Assembly (NCBI GenBank): GCA_004794655.1
Contig: SMMW01000506.1
Span: 1,235,724 to 1,299,723 of the forward strand
Source of the DNA: Marisa cornuarietis
Lineage: Eukaryota > Mollusca > Gastropoda > Architaenioglossa > Ampullariidae
Reading direction: 5' to 3'
Length of the DNA stretch: 64,000 bases
Positions 1 through 14,700 of the stretch are shown one piece after another (the first letter of the stretch is position 1; every line of letters begins with the position of its first letter). A program made the position numbers and the translations under genes. The notes below the pieces were generated by a model that worked only from the letters and a program-made list of their open reading frames with translations, was not told the DNA's origin and did no database searches.

Positions 1-673
1 AACATCGTGCCGGGTACCATTTATCTTTGTATAACAGGGTGAACTACAACACGGCACAACACAAGACTGAACGCGTGCCATAGGTTAATTGTTGGAACCA
101 TTTTTATTTTGGCGAATGCTTGCTGGTCAGCTGCACAGTATTCGTAGTAGCCTAAGGACTTTATCAACCGGGTTGCTGGCTGGTGTCCTTCTCCCTTAAT
201 TGTTGCTCTCTTAAGACTTCTTTCTCTCGTCTCTCCCTTTCGATTGCACAATCCTGCATGTTTAAAACTGCTCCTGACTATTTACAAGAGGTAGTTCCTC
301 CTTACCAGCCGTCACGTGGTCTGCGCTCTGGCTCCCAGTCACGCTTCTGTCTCCCTGCAGTGGAAGACACAAACAAGAAGACACTGGAGCCAGGGCCTTC
401 ACAAACACGGCACCTAAACTGTGGAATGCTCTGCCGTCGTCATTGTCCACCATCACCTCACCAACCATGTTTCGAAAAAAACTGAAGACCCATCTATTTA
501 TTTAAGACGGACTTAAACAACCAAGCAACACTTCTGTCTTTAATTTTTTATTTTTTTTTTTTTACTTTCCTGGTGTTTATCTATTTATTTACTTTTTTAA
601 AAATTTTTATTCATTTTGTTTTTGCTGCGCTATGAGCATTCTTCTGAATGGATACCTGCGCATTACAAATGGA

Positions 674-716
<43 letters not shown>

Positions 717-1170
717 CTTCTCCTTTCCCTTTTATATCCCCCTGGAGGGCTAAAGTGGCAGGGGTGGTCGGACGGCAGCACTGCTGTGTCCACCTAGGGA
801 AGGTAGGGTTGAGGGGTGTCGCCCCGTCCCTCTCTCGCGGCTCTCCTCCGCCCTCCTGGACCCACACCAAACCCGTGGCCAGTCACCGCTAACTGGCCGC
901 CCTACTGGCACATCTTCACAAAATACACATCATTAACACAAAACACAGACATACTCTGAACACATGACGAAAAGTTGTTCTTCATTGTGATTTAAAAGTG
1001 ATATTTCTGTTCCTGATACTCCATGAAATACTTTGATCTGAAAACGGGCACTTTTGTGCGTTCGCACCCTTTCCACCAGTGTCTGCCGGTACCTAATATA
1101 TAACTTTTAATCTTTCTCATTATTTCATAGGTTTTATGAAACCAAAAGGATCTAGCAAAACAGCATATAC
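1..1170. other. Gene A intron or downstream region with LINE remnant
   Basis: No PARP14-like exon was recognised here. The region contains the 3' end of a CR1/L2-type LINE (262-713) and otherwise unremarkable sequence. If gene A is intact, this is intron. Confidence 0.5.
262..713 (+). mobile_element. CR1/L2-like LINE 3' end
   Basis: Frame-broken translation gives APDYLQEVVPPYQPSRGLRS, then WNALPSSLSTITSP and FRKKLKTHLF, the typical C-terminal thumb of CR1/L2-type reverse transcriptases. A 3' untranslated part follows with TGCGCTATGAGC and a (CAT)n tail at about 672-713. The copy is 5' truncated and dead. Confidence 0.7.
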
Positions 1171-2729
1171 CTCTTGGCATCCTTTCTTTGTCCTGAGCAT
1201 GACCAGAAGCTGTGTCTCTCTTGAAGGCATTCACATAGTGCAGCAGCATATCCTGCTGAAAGATGACGAGTCGTATCTCCCTCACTGACTTTGCTTGCTT
1301 TATAAACTCTTCTATTGCCTGTTGCATGTTTTGTGCCAGACTCTGTGGCTCTCCACTTAAGCCCCCTGGAGTTAGGAAATGTCTACATTTAGATAGGAAC
1401 ACTTCATTTGGGTAAAACACACACACACGCAAGTAATTTGTTAAACTATAACAGCTGACCAAATTTACTAAGTAGATACATATAATACATGAGATGCCAA
1501 GAAAGCTAACCTGTTCCAAGAGCTGGGAATGCAAGAGATCGTAAATTCATTTTATCTGCCAGTTGCAGCACTTTCAGCACCCCCCGACACCAGTCCTGTT
1601 TAAAGCGGTCAGCACTAATGTGGATGATGTAACTGCAGTGAAGGTGATCTGAAGGTACTTGTGTGGCTGCAACCCCTTCCCGCTCCATATCAGGCCCTTC
1701 AAAGAATTAAGAAATCCCTTCAAATTAAAATATTCATCCACTTAGATACCTTTTTATAGAATTATAAAACAAAGTTTTGCATCATTTTCAGGGTAGACAT
1801 CTTAGGACAAGGTAAAGAAATACCTTAATTTCTATGGACCAGATTCAAAATCAGTGTGTTACTAGAATCATATATCCATCATTCCCAGTAATGCATTCCC
1901 TCTCACAATCTTGACTTGAGAAACATGCACAAACAAACATATTAAACCCTTGGATCATTCAATAAAGTATCCACAATCCTGTCCACTTCCCCTTGACCTT
2001 CCTACACACTCACAAACAGGCACACTAACTTCTAACTTGCGTTCATTAAGCAAAAAATTACAGTCATACAAACTCACGTTTCTTTATGATTTCTGCAAAT
2101 ATTTCATCCCCACAAGCCTCCAGGAGCTTTTTGGACAAAGCACCTATACATTTAAACCAGAAAGAAACATGAAAATGAACTATTCAAACTTTTTCTGGTG
2201 GATGGACGCCAGTCATTAGCCTTTTCAACAAAGCTAGTTAGGCTGAATGCAGAAGCAAGGAACAGTGTACCAGATAACATGTTTTCTTACTGTTTCATTT
2301 TACTTATTTTAGTCCTATGCAAAAATTTCCCTTAATACTCATGGAGCCGTGGAGGTATGATTAAAATTTTTAATTCTGAAAATGCTTACAAACAAATAAA
2401 CATGTTCAAATATAGCTGAAAAATCTTTTATAACTGTCTCATAATTTGAATTTACAGTGCAAACACTGACTTTGTTAAAATTTTATACATAAAGCCACAA
2501 GAATTAAATGGTATGAAGAGGAATACAGAAGATATACTGTCAAAAAAGACTGCTAATAACATGTCTACAAGACATCATCATTACAAAAGGTGAAAACCAT
2601 TACCTCTTGTTAGATCCATAGAGTTGTTGCTGCTGTTTATAATGGCATCACAGCGCTCTTTCAGAATATTGCCTTCTTTTACAGTGATTGTCGTTTCACC
2701 AACTTTTATCTTTAAATTAGCTGGTGTAT
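1171..2729 (-). CDS. Gene A exons 11-14: macrodomain 3
   Basis: Four phase 1-1 exons: 2729-2604, 2143-2078, 1696-1511 and 1365-1171. They encode VKEGNILKERCDAIINSSNN, then ALSKKLLEACGDEIFAEI, then CSYIIHISADRFKQDWCRGV with SLAFPALGTG, then SLAQNMQQAIEEFIKQAK and IRLVIFQQDML. The GTG loop and the NSSN variant of NAAN identify macrodomain 3. Exons of 66 and 186 nt have exactly the same lengths as their counterparts in gene B. The last donor (AAGAG/GTATAT at 1170) is good, so the transcript continues toward position 1. Confidence 0.78.
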
Positions 2730-5700
2730 CTAGATTTTCAAGAAAAATGGAGGAATGGAGCCATGAAAGATGCGGTAACACACACAACAAGAATGATAAT
2801 GCACTTTTCCATGCTAGTTTCATAAACTGGTGAAAATTTGCTCTGATTTCTGTTGATGTTGGTAGGAACAATTGTGGTGATAGGCTAATGAAAAGGTTCA
2901 TTTTGTTATCAAAGCCTAAAGAATCATTAACAGATTAAAGTCAATACTCTTCACTTTCTGAACTGCATCTTACATGAAAGTGAGGTAAACTGTATTAAAT
3001 ACTCTTCTGTAAAACTAATTGTAACTGGTTGTTTCAGTGAGCATTGTCATCTGATGTGATCACAGTTTTCTGATTTTGTTATGATAATGCTGTAATGATC
3101 TAGCTTCTTCCAAACCTCACCCTCATCTCTGCATCCAGCTACAGCTCCATGGCGTTTGCCATCACCATTTTGATGGCTACCCTCCAATTTCTGGAAAGCC
3201 TTTTGAACATACATGAATCATTTTGAACACACATTTCCCAGACATAAAATAGTGAGTACTTTAGAGCTTTTATCAATGCAAAGAACCACGTATAACACAA
3301 AAACAGGAGAATCAGATGGCCTGGTTTAATATCACAGAGATTCCTTCAAGTGAAAGACTATATATAGTTTTGTGCTGGAGTCAAACAAGATTGGCATAAT
3401 TATGAAATCTGTCATTAAAACAGATTTTTTTCCCAGCATAGACTTAAATTGCTAATTGTGATTCAAGAGCAATCACTATATTTTTAATGGAATATTAAAT
3501 AATATTAAAGTTTTAAATAACACAAACTGAAAAAATTACAGTATTTCTATTTGTAAACTGAAAACAAAAATGAGAAGAAAATGAAAGTGCTCAACAGATA
3601 TTTAGAAACGAATTGACAGGGTATCTGTATGACTGAATGTTGGTTTCTGACATGCTCAACAAGCAGATAAAAGATAGTGATGATGGCTTTAGTGACAATT
3701 AAATATTTTACAGAAGTTACAGTAATTTGTTTACAGACTCACATCCATAGAGTCTCTGTCTTTGGAGAAGACCACAACTTGCACATCCTGTAAACTGCTG
3801 TCATGGTTGTCATGCAACCACTTGCCTATCACTCCATCCATGATATTTGCCACAGCATCACTGGGGTACCCCAGCTTACCTGTACCAAGGGTGGGGAAGG
3901 CTATGCTTTTTGCTTTTAGTTTCTTGGCAGATTTCAGGCACTCTTTGATGGCTGACTTAAGAACCTGACATAAGAATGGGACACTATAAAGTTTTTGCTA
4001 AAATAAAGCTGTTACCAAATGCAAATAGCGGCTGCATAGCAGGTGATAACCTGCACTTTAATAATTATAATAAATTAATAAAAATTAATTTTTTTTATTT
4101 CTGTACATGAAGGTTGTCTATGAATATGAAAATTCTGAATATATTGAAAGCTTTGGTGACTGCTGTAAAGTATTTTTTGAAAGGTTTTCTTTAAATACAA
4201 ATTAATTCGTAGGCAAAAATGTAAAACGACATTTAAACATCTTAAATTTATTATTTAAATATCTTGCTCCTTATTTTATATAATTTCAACAATTAATAAT
4301 AAGTTCAGCAATTGATATTAAGTTTATTTTAGTAATATTTTCATGCAGTCACAAGATAACTCATATTTTGTATACAAGTGCATGAGAATCAATCAATCAA
4401 TCCTCTTCATGCTATTTGCACATAAGGCCTCAACCAGAGCCCGCCACTGATGTCGATCGGCTGAAACCCACTCCAGGCGACACCATGTCCAGCCACTTCC
4501 TTTCATCTCCCTTTCCACTGTTCTTCTCCAAGTTTCCTTTGGGCGGCCTCGTTTTCTTATACAAGTGAGAATAACTTCAAGTTATATCTATCTAAGAGAA
4601 TAAGTAATCATGCAAAGACAGCAAAAACTTCAAAGAATCATTAAGGTACTTTACCTGCCCCTTGTCATCGCGCCACATTGGGAGACTCAGGTGGAACATA
4701 CTTTTACATCTGAGATCCCCCCCAGATGACTGAACCACCTTTCCTATCTGAGCTGGGCCACGTTTCCTGAAAATTTCCTGCAACTCCTTCTGTATCTTGT
4801 GACCACCTTGTTCCAGCACACTACGGGACAGCACACCTTTCTGCATGTCCAGACTTGGATGGACTGTGCTCACAATTATTTCTGCCTGCAATGTAAACAC
4901 CAATGGTAAGCACACTTAACTCACACTTGTCTAACTTGACCTGGATTGTGTTAGCCATTACAATATTAATTTGTGCCTGTAACTTGTATGATAGGATTTA
5001 TTTTTGTTTATCTTATTGTGTGTAGACTGTATTTGGATTTTTGAAGAAATGGTAGTGGCTGGGTTTGTGGTTTTTTTGTTTTGTTTTTCGAATGAGACTT
5101 AGATACAAGGCATCCAATGATACAAAAGAAGAGTGCAAAGACATAACGTCACCTTGGTGATCCTGTAAATTATGGAAGCATAGAAGAGAAAGGGAAGAAA
5201 AACATTCCAACATAGCCTGTATTACCTGTGATTTTGTTAACACCCCTGAGATGATTCTGAATGGAGGTCTTGATTTCTTGTCTTTTGATGGGTCACTGCG
5301 TCTGTCTGTTTTGAGACAGAAGCATGTGATAACATGAGTTAAACTCTGTTGTTACTAAAAAGAATTTATCACATATTTATTATATCAAAGGATTCACACA
5401 CAAAAAATCTCTATTTCACTAGCAGAGAGAAGAATAGCCATATAACCAGCAATAAAAATAAGGTGGCAAGAGAAACACAAAATGAAGGTAAAGGAACTAG
5501 GAGACTGATAGATGACCACCATAGTCACAGTTTAATGTTCCTCAAGGCAAATAGGTCTGACCAAACCAAAATAGCCAGAATGAGGCTTAACGGAGAATAC
5601 TTAATGGAGACCCCCTTCATGTGCCTGTGGGGACAGACTTAGCACCCCACATGTGCTGTTGGAGTGCATGAAAACAAACCAGAAAGAAAAGAACTAAAAC

Positions 5701-8700
5701 ATTCAGAGATAAATACAGACTGGCGTTAAACCTTAATAACTGCCTCAACCCACCTGAAGAACTATGGCACAACATACTTTCATTAGTAGCATCAATGGTG
5801 ACAAGCCACCAAAACTCTATACTAATATAATATAGGCATCGGGTTAAAACTGAACATAACCATTTATATAGGAAAAAAGTCCCCCAGAAAGCCAAATAAA
5901 CTATAACAGAGCAGCACGAGGAATCTGATAACCAGCACAGCACACCACCACAGCTGACTTGGCACTAGACACTGATAGCAAGTAGCAGCAGCAGGAAAAG
6001 AGGGCACCAGCACACCACACCACCAATGCAAGCTTGGTAGGTCTCGTAAATTAACAACAGGTAAAGAGAGCACAATCACAGCTCACCACCAATGCAGATT
6101 TGGCAAACCTAGACACCATAAGAAAAAAGAGGGCACAAGCAAGAGAAGACAACATCTGTGGCACCACAAAACTGCAACCCTCACCCCATACCTCCCCAAT
6201 CACTCCCTACCTTCGCCAACCTTCCCAACACCCACAGTCCCCAGTGATCCCCATCCCCCACAGTGTGAAATCAACAACAACAGAGGTCTCATTAAAGTCA
6301 CTCAGTCATCATCACTCAGGAAATTAACAATGCTCTGTAAAGGGGCACCCGGTAGTGTAGTGGTTAAAACACTTGCTTGTCACCACTGCAATGAGAAACT
6401 GATCAGGGTTCAGATCTCAACTTGGGACACTGTCTATGACACCTGTCCATAGCATTGTGCGTTGGAGGTTTTCTCTGGATACTCCAGCTTCCTTCCCCCT
6501 CCCTCTCCTCCCATAGTCCAAAACCATCTCAAGATGGAAGCACTTTCCTACTAAATAAACCAACCAACCAATGATGCTCTGTAAGTTATTAAACGTGCAA
6601 TAAACATTTAATCACTCAAACTTCATCAGTATAAGCAACCTACTAATTGTGTTGATTTATGTGTATGACAAGAATGACTACAAATTTAAATATTAAAATG
6701 CATTTCCATAAGTACATGTACTCACATGAACCAAAAGTATGACAAGTAATGAAGCACACAATTAAAAACTTATGTAGCAGCACACAAGTTACACAGTGGC
6801 AACACAGGACAGAGCTGGGACAAAGGAACAGAAGTGAGGCAAGTAGAAAAGTTTGCTAGCTACAGAAACTATTTTTAAAAAATTTTAAACTTGAAACAAA
6901 TTTAAAGAAAGAAAAACATTGGAACCTGAGAGAAAGGAGTGTTGACTTAGTCCTTCCCATGCTTTCTCTGAAGACTTCCTTGGAGACTCTTCCTTGTATT
7001 TGGAACTCTGGGGTATCATATGACTTGACTCTTGGAGCTCACCTGTCACTGTCAAGCTTTTTTCTAGATAACGTTTTGCTGCACTCAACAGGCCACTCAG
7101 TGATTTTCTATTCAGATCAATCAAAATGATTTTCTGAAGGCACATGTCCTCATGTTCAGCTGAATATTCTACAATAGAACGGACAATGATGTCTGTAGCC
7201 CTGTCCACAGGAAAGCCAAATATGCCACAGCTGACTGAAGGAATGGCAACAGATGACAACTGCTTTTCTGTCGCCAGTTTCAGGATGTTTACGATGGTCT
7301 TATGAAGGCAGGCAGCTTCACCTTATAAAAACAAAATAATAATAATAATAATAGTGAAGATTTGTATAGCGCATATTCACACTCATAGAGAGCATGCTCT
7401 TAGCGCTTAAAATGGGGAAGAGACATGTACTAGTAGATACAGAACACAGGGGACGAAAGAAAACGACAGTACTGACGACGAAACAGATAGCAAAGGCATC
7501 AGGTAACAGGAACAGAAAAATAGTGATGGGTAAAGTAGCAAGAGGGAAGGGGGAAGGTAAGGACTAGCATTGTGGACTGTGTTAGGAGTAATTCTCAAGG
7601 AAGAGGTGCGTTTTCAGTGCAGATTTGAAGGATTCAATTGTAGGAAGGTGGCGGATATGGAAAGGAAGAGAGTTCCATTGTTTTGTAGCACAGTAGCCAA
7701 AAGTCCTGTGACCATAGGTTGTTGTTCTGGTGACAGGAACAGTTAGGATACATACAATGCCTAAGCAATCTACAGGGTATGAGAGAGACTATAATGAGAT
7801 GACTAAAAGACCAATGAAAGAGCAACGTGTTAATCTGACACATCCACCTGTTGCTGAAACATATAGAACTGATTTGCAGACCAGACTGAAGAAAGAAGAC
7901 AAGGGAATCTCAATGAAACAACAGTTCATGTTTCATGAAGAGGTCATAACAAATGTGAAGCTACATCAGGCCAAAGTCATGTCGATGCCACATGCATTAC
8001 ATGCATAATGCACATGCATTACATGCATTTTATGAAATAAAATAATAATAATAAAGTGTGTGTGTGCATGAGAGAGAGAAAGCAAGAGAGACAGAATGTG
8101 CGTATAAGAACTTTTTCTTGTATTTATGTGAACAGGTATGTATCTGCATGTGCAGGGACATTTTGATGCAGAATTGTGAATACCAGATGATTACATGTGT
8201 GTTGTCATCCTTTGGCAAAATGATGGAGGGCCAGGCACATATTCTGTCCCCCTTACCTTTCTGCCCATCTTGCCACATTGGTCCCACTGCATGCAGCACA
8301 TAGGAACAAGGCAACTGTCCAGCTCCAGTGATGACAACTTCTCCATCTGACAAGCGGCCATACTTTGACACCAGCTTTTGACTTTCTTCATCAATGTCTT
8401 TACCTCCTACCACATCATATTTGAGTCAAACAGTAATTATAGCTTTACAGATAAAAACAGATGCCAACAGGCAAATGCAACATGTAATGCTTAATTTTAA
8501 CTAATATTTATACAAAATAATTGCATTCCACCATTATTAACAAATAACTACTGGAATGCACCATCAAAAATACAAAATAGGCAAGCAGAAGCAACAAAAT
8601 TAAAGACACAAAAATAATTTTCACTTACCTGCCTTAGCTATTGCCAAAGCCACACCCCCAGCATGCTGAAGATCACCATTGGCTGCGTTAACTATTGCAT

Positions 8701-11700
8701 CAACATGACACTTGGTGATGTCCCCTTGTATGATAAGGAGTTCTGCACCCTGTTCCAATCTGCATCTGGCCAGAACATTTTCAGAAGTTTCATTTGTTTC
8801 AATGACCTGACCTGGGGACACAGTTACTAAGCAACCATATGCACGTTCTGTCTGTTGCAGGAACTCCTGACCTCGAGTGCTGGTGAGATAAGCAGCAACA
8901 CCCGGACCAGAGAAGGTCTTCTGCTGACTTTGAATGGTTTTCAAGAAGTCCTTCATCTCCGTTTCAATGACAGATATATTGTCATGGAGACCCTTGAAAG
9001 TAGCAGTGCCATCCTTGCTGACCCTGAAACACACACCTCTTTCTTTGGCTTGTTCCTGCAGCTGTTTCATCTCTTCTGTACAAAACTCATGCAGGAACTT
9101 GCAACGGCTTTTATCTATCTTCTCATTCTTCTCCTGCATCTTGTGAGTACTGAAAAATGTCTTAACAGCAGAGAATGCCCTTGGAAAACTCTCAGCAACA
9201 TCTATAATTGTCACAACCTTTTTCTGGTCATCCAGCATAATAACAGGAGGAGGTGCCCCTTCTTTGTCTCTCTGCTGAAATTTTTCGACCAGCTCCTGCC
9301 ATGCTGAAGATTTTGTTGCTACCAGCTTATCCTCATCGAGAGCAATGCATTTCTCTTTAAATAAAGATGTGAGAATGTTCTCTACCTGCTTATGGTAAGA
9401 TGCATGAGTATTCACAGAAAAATAATTAAACTCCAGATGCCAACAGCAAGCCACCTCCTTTCTGTCAAGTGCAGCCTGAAGGCACCCATGGGCCTGAACA
9501 TTGATGAACATTTTGGCCATTGCTGCTGAGAGAGGAATCTTTCTCTCAGATATTTTTGTCATAAACTCCATTACATCTGCCTTCATCTTTTTTGCCTCAC
9601 TTGGTGAGGTGTCCACCCTTACCCTCACCAGACTCTTCTCTTTATCCACTTCAAGTGTAAGACTTTTACATTTCTCCCTGAACCTGTTGATAACCTGTGG
9701 CATCGACATGACTTTGGCCTGATGTAGCTTCACATTTGTTATGACCTCTTCATGAAACATGAACTGTTGTTTCATTGAGATTCCCTTGTCTTCTTTCTTC
9801 AGTCTGGTCTGCAAATCAGTTCTATATGTTTCAGCAACAGGTGGATGTGTCAGATTAACATGTTGCTCTTTCATTGGTCTTTTAGTCATCTCATTATAGT
9901 CTCCCTCATACCCTGTAGATTGCTTAGGCATTGGTAATTTTCTTTTACCATGCACTGGGTTCATTCCCTTGCCAAGATGTACATCAATAAGATGCTTCTG
10001 TCTTTCTAGTCTCTTAGCCACCTGTTCACACCAGTCTGTAGGTACACTAGATGTTGTGGGAAAAACATCAATGCTGTCTGGTAGCTTCCAGTCATATTCG
10101 CCATGAATTTTACTGAGGTCGGATCTAAGACGTTGAAGAGCATCTGAGTTTTTTTTTAATTTATCAACAACATCTGACCCCAGCTTTTTAATGACATGTA
10201 GAAAATTAGTCTGTTGACTATTTAAAAGGTGTGTAGAATGCAGATTTTCTACTCTTACTGCACTGTAAAATTTACCTGGGGCATGTCTACGTGTTGTTTT
10301 TTTATTTGCAGAAGAAAGCTCATGATTGGCACAAGGACTAGCTGATGGGTATCTTTCAGAATGAGCTGATGGTTGATAATGTGGCTGGGAGATGTGAGTT
10401 CCACGATGCTGTTCCGTTATTCTATCAGATCTGTCTGGACCATTTTTCCATTCACTCCTTCCCCTGCCATGTCTGACCATGGGAGGTGATTCATGATCAA
10501 AATTATTACAGTTACCCCATGCTGCATGGTCATTCTGAGAGACCTCACAAGGAAAAGCGTCATATTGATGCAGCTCTTTGGAAGCCAAGTAATGTTGTTT
10601 TCCTTGAGTCCGATCCTCATAGTTATGATCTGTGTGGCTAGCTAACACTTGTTCTTCAGCTGATGAACTATGGCAGTCATTTTCTTCTTCCTCTCTGGTT
10701 TCTGATGAGCACTTACTCACAGGCGAGAAACAGTCCAGGTGCAATGACACTTTCAGTGGAAAATCATCCAAGACATGTGATTCTTTTTCCACCACTGCCT
10801 GAGCATCTGAAATATTTAAAGCACTTTGAAACACTGTGCACAGTGTAGCTGTGAACTTTTTTTTTTTACTAACCTTCTATAAACTGCTCTCTCTCAACTA
10901 TGGTTAGCAAAGTGTTATATGAAGTTAAAGACATTAAAATAGCAGAACAGATGGACAATTAGACATTGAAGAACTGTGATAAAAAAAACTCTCATGAATA
11001 TTAGAAATTCACAGAGAAGAAAACAATCAAATGAAAAATAAAATCAGTTATGTTTGAGACAAGACTGAAAGACTTTTTCAGTATGTGAAACAAATACTGC
11101 TCACCAAGCGAACACAAACTTAAGTTTCTTCTTCAGCCTTATAGAAATATTCCTCAACTTCTATTTGCAGCATGCAGTCTTAACTTTAAAGGTAACAGCA
11201 AGGTAATTAGCAAGTTGGGCTGAAACAATAGATGCTTTTTGAAATATTTCTGCTTAAAGCTTAATTACAGTTTTGGGTTCCACAAGAATTGTTTACTTCC
11301 AAAAACTTCAAAAACACAGCTCAAGGATGGTTCATAGAGGCTACTTTTTTTTTTGCACGCTCTTTTGTGAAGGAAAACTAACTGACTCTGGTTCCCGACA
11401 TAGTTGGACCCATTAGACAAGCGTTGAGAGATGCCGGGATGCTGTTAGCAGTTTTGCTGACTGGCCAGTGCAACCCAAATTTATAACATGTGACATGTGA
11501 GAATAATGGAAAGATTGCAATCTGCAGAAAGGCATAGCTTACAGGAAGAATGTAAATAGATATGGCTGCATCCTAACTGACAGCATGGTGTATATGGGGC
11601 ACTCACATTGTGTGAGAGGATTTGCAAAAATCCTGCATCCTTTACAAGCTGCCTTAACATGAGTGATGCAAAAGAGGATTCATTCTCTTTTGCAATGGCA

Positions 11701-14700
11701 TTTTTTTTTACAAGAAAGTGTTGGCCTATTGATCTGTGCATCCAGTATGCCATTTGCTATGTTCCTGCACTGATTTCTGTGTCTGTGCCAATTTTGGTCT
11801 TTTTCTGGACCATTTTATTTCCACTGCCACATCTGTAAAATATTGCCATTTCTTAGATTTTAGATCTGTGCATCAGCAGTGTCAATTTCACACTGATTCC
11901 TTTTTCTGCAATTTCTCTGGAGGTGTTGGTATTGAGCTGTCATAGCAAGCTTCATGCGCAGTAAAGTCAGGTCTGACATTGTGGATCTCCAGGAAACTAA
12001 GCTTATTAGACTTCAATGACCATTAGCAAAATTGGTCTAACAAGATTTGTGTTGGTGAAATGATATTGCTGTCTGCACGATTTAAACCATTGCACCAAAG
12101 ATCGTGAGCTGAGGTTCCATACAAATGTCATAATAACTTTCAGCTACTTTGCAAAGCAGAACTTTATTGACTTATTGAAGATTCCATGCAATGACAAGGC
12201 TGCAGACCACATCTATGCTGATGGAATTGTAACACCCACGACAAATTAGAACTTTTTTTTCTACAATTTGTCTTAGTAACTTTGCTTTATTATCTTACTT
12301 TATGTATTAATTTGAGTGTTGTCTCAGATCTGAGACGAGACCGAGGACTAGAGATGAGGAGTAACTTTTCCGGTTCCCATGTGTTTTCTTTTGTGAGAGA
12401 GACATCGGCCAGGGTGGGTCTTGATGGGCCCTGGGACAAGCTTGTCCTGATTCAGTTTAGTGGGAAATATTCCTGTCATTTAATAGTTAAGACCCTGCTC
12501 TGAGAGGGCATTGTATTTTTGTAGGTATTTGTTATTGTGTATGTTTAAGATGATAACTGATTTTGTACGAGGGAATGGGACATTTTCCCTCGTGTAGCAC
12601 CTTCATAGGGAAAAGATGGTGTAAAGAGATAGATGTAGAAATTATGTTCAATGTCATTGTTTTAATGTGTTTTTTTTGTGTAAGCTTTTATTTGCGTATA
12701 ACGTATTTGAGGACAATGTGGATGTTGAAATATGAGGCATTTTGTAAATGCTCTAACGAGGATATGTGACTGCATGTGTTGTTAAGGGTAGAAGTTGGTC
12801 AATGTAAAAGTTTGAGATACATGTAATATAGAAGACATTGTGTAGAATGTTACTGCAAGGCACAGTAGCTCAGTTCATTCTGTTGAGAAGCATTTTAACC
12901 ATGTTGTGTGAGAAGCAGTTTGATATGAATTGAGTATTTTGATATTACATGTTACATGTACTATAAGTTTTCATTTTTGTTTTGCTTTCAGGGCAAATAT
13001 CTCTCCGTATTTTCTTTCTCCTTATTTTCTTCTTATTTTGGTTCTGATGTTGGTTCCCCCTTATGTTCTTTTTTTTCTCTTCTCTCCTCTTTTTGCGCAA
13101 AGACACAAGGGGAACATTTTGGATTTGGCGGGGGGGGGGGGTAGTTTAGAAGTCTGTGGGGAAAACCCTAGTACTCAAGCATCATTCATGGAGTACTGTA
13201 ACATAGTGTGCAAAGCTGAGGGGGCAATCCACACAGATTTCCTGGAACGAGCTCTATGCCCTTTTTTCCTTTGTTCTCCCTATTGTTTTTTTATTCTCCA
13301 TCTTTTTCCCTTTTTGTGTTTCCTGATGTAATAAATAAAGAAGAAGAATGAAGACCATGCTGTTTTCCGATCATTTCCTGTGTGCTGGCATGGTATCAAG
13401 TGTCTTCCACCCACCATACACGCTCACCAGTTTGCCCAGTCTACAGAATTCACCTTCTTCTCAACATGAGGAGCTACACTAGCCTGGAACTCAATGAGTT
13501 TTTTTATTTGAGATTATTATTATGTCTGCGTGTCTGCATTTTTTGTAAAGCACTTTGAGCTGGCCTTTGATGGTAGGGTAAAGTGTTATACAAATCCATG
13601 TTATTACTAACCTTATCTTCTACTAATAATTAATTAATATTTTCTAATTAATTCATCTTTTCATCATTGTGCTCTGGTTCAGAATTTTGCGGAATGATCT
13701 CCAGATCTAACATGCCAGTGTTTTGGTGATTCATTTAGTAGTCTGAAAGTGAACACATGTTGGAAGGGTGCTGAAGATATCACTCAACAACAAAATATCA
13801 TGGCAATCATGAACTTAAATTGCCATAGCTGTGTTTTCGATGCAATATCAAGTTAACAGTTCTTTCAACAACTGAAATTTTGAGATGTTATTCATCATTT
13901 AAACCCAACTTGCTAATTGACTAACATGCAAAATAAATTGGCTATATCATCACTAAATGCCTGAATTAGATAGAAAGCAAATTATGCGGCAGTGGGTTCA
14001 TCAAAAAGTCACCACAGCTTTCAAAGAGTTCTACAGCTGGCATCTTATCAAATATGGAATATGAATTCATACTTACACAGATGCATACATGCACACTTTT
14101 TTATGAGATTTATGATACAAGAAACAGTGAGACTAAATCATGCCAGTTACATCATCTTGGCTACTTTGAGGCACATTTGGGATAAAAGTGCAGAAACGAA
14201 TATATGTATCATCACTTTGCCCAGCAGAAATCTTGAGAACTGAAGGAGGTAGCTCTGAACTGCACAATAACCTCTAGCAGACTACAGCACCTTGAAAGAA
14301 CAATTTTGTTAATCTTTAATACTACCAGATCTGTCTTGCTCTTACAAATAAAATTTGCATACCTATGTGGTACTGGAAGTGGACAAGGGCACTTGTACTG
14401 TCAAGTCTTGTGATGTGAGACACAGGTCCACCGCTGTTTCTATTTTTGTTGCTAAAGAAATAAAGAATAGCACTATCTATGGTCTTGGGGTTGAGGTTGG
14501 TTACAAGTACTGTGTGAGACAGTGGAATTCTTTGTACACTCAGTACAGAACGACCATACAGGGGGTTCTTCTGACAGGCTTGCTGCAATTGTTTCACAAG
14601 ATTTAGATCTGAAACATAAATCATGAAGTAAAACAAAACAACAGAAGAAAGTGCAAAATGTTTATACTTATATTAATCCAGCTAGCGCGACTTTGTGAGA

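Noticed and set aside
632..892. Poly-His or poly-Met encoding frame
   Set aside because: It is the (CAT)n tail of a LINE remnant, not a gene.
5617..6079. Trp/Leu-rich minus-strand frames
   Set aside because: No family resemblance or splice context; they overlap a LINE remnant on the other strand.
7730..8008. Independent plus-strand gene
   Set aside because: It is the inverted partial copy of gene A exon 4, with repeat sequence on both sides.
12930..13331. Phe/Leu-rich frames suggesting a membrane protein
   Set aside because: T-rich low-complexity DNA with a G-run; no consistent coding signal.
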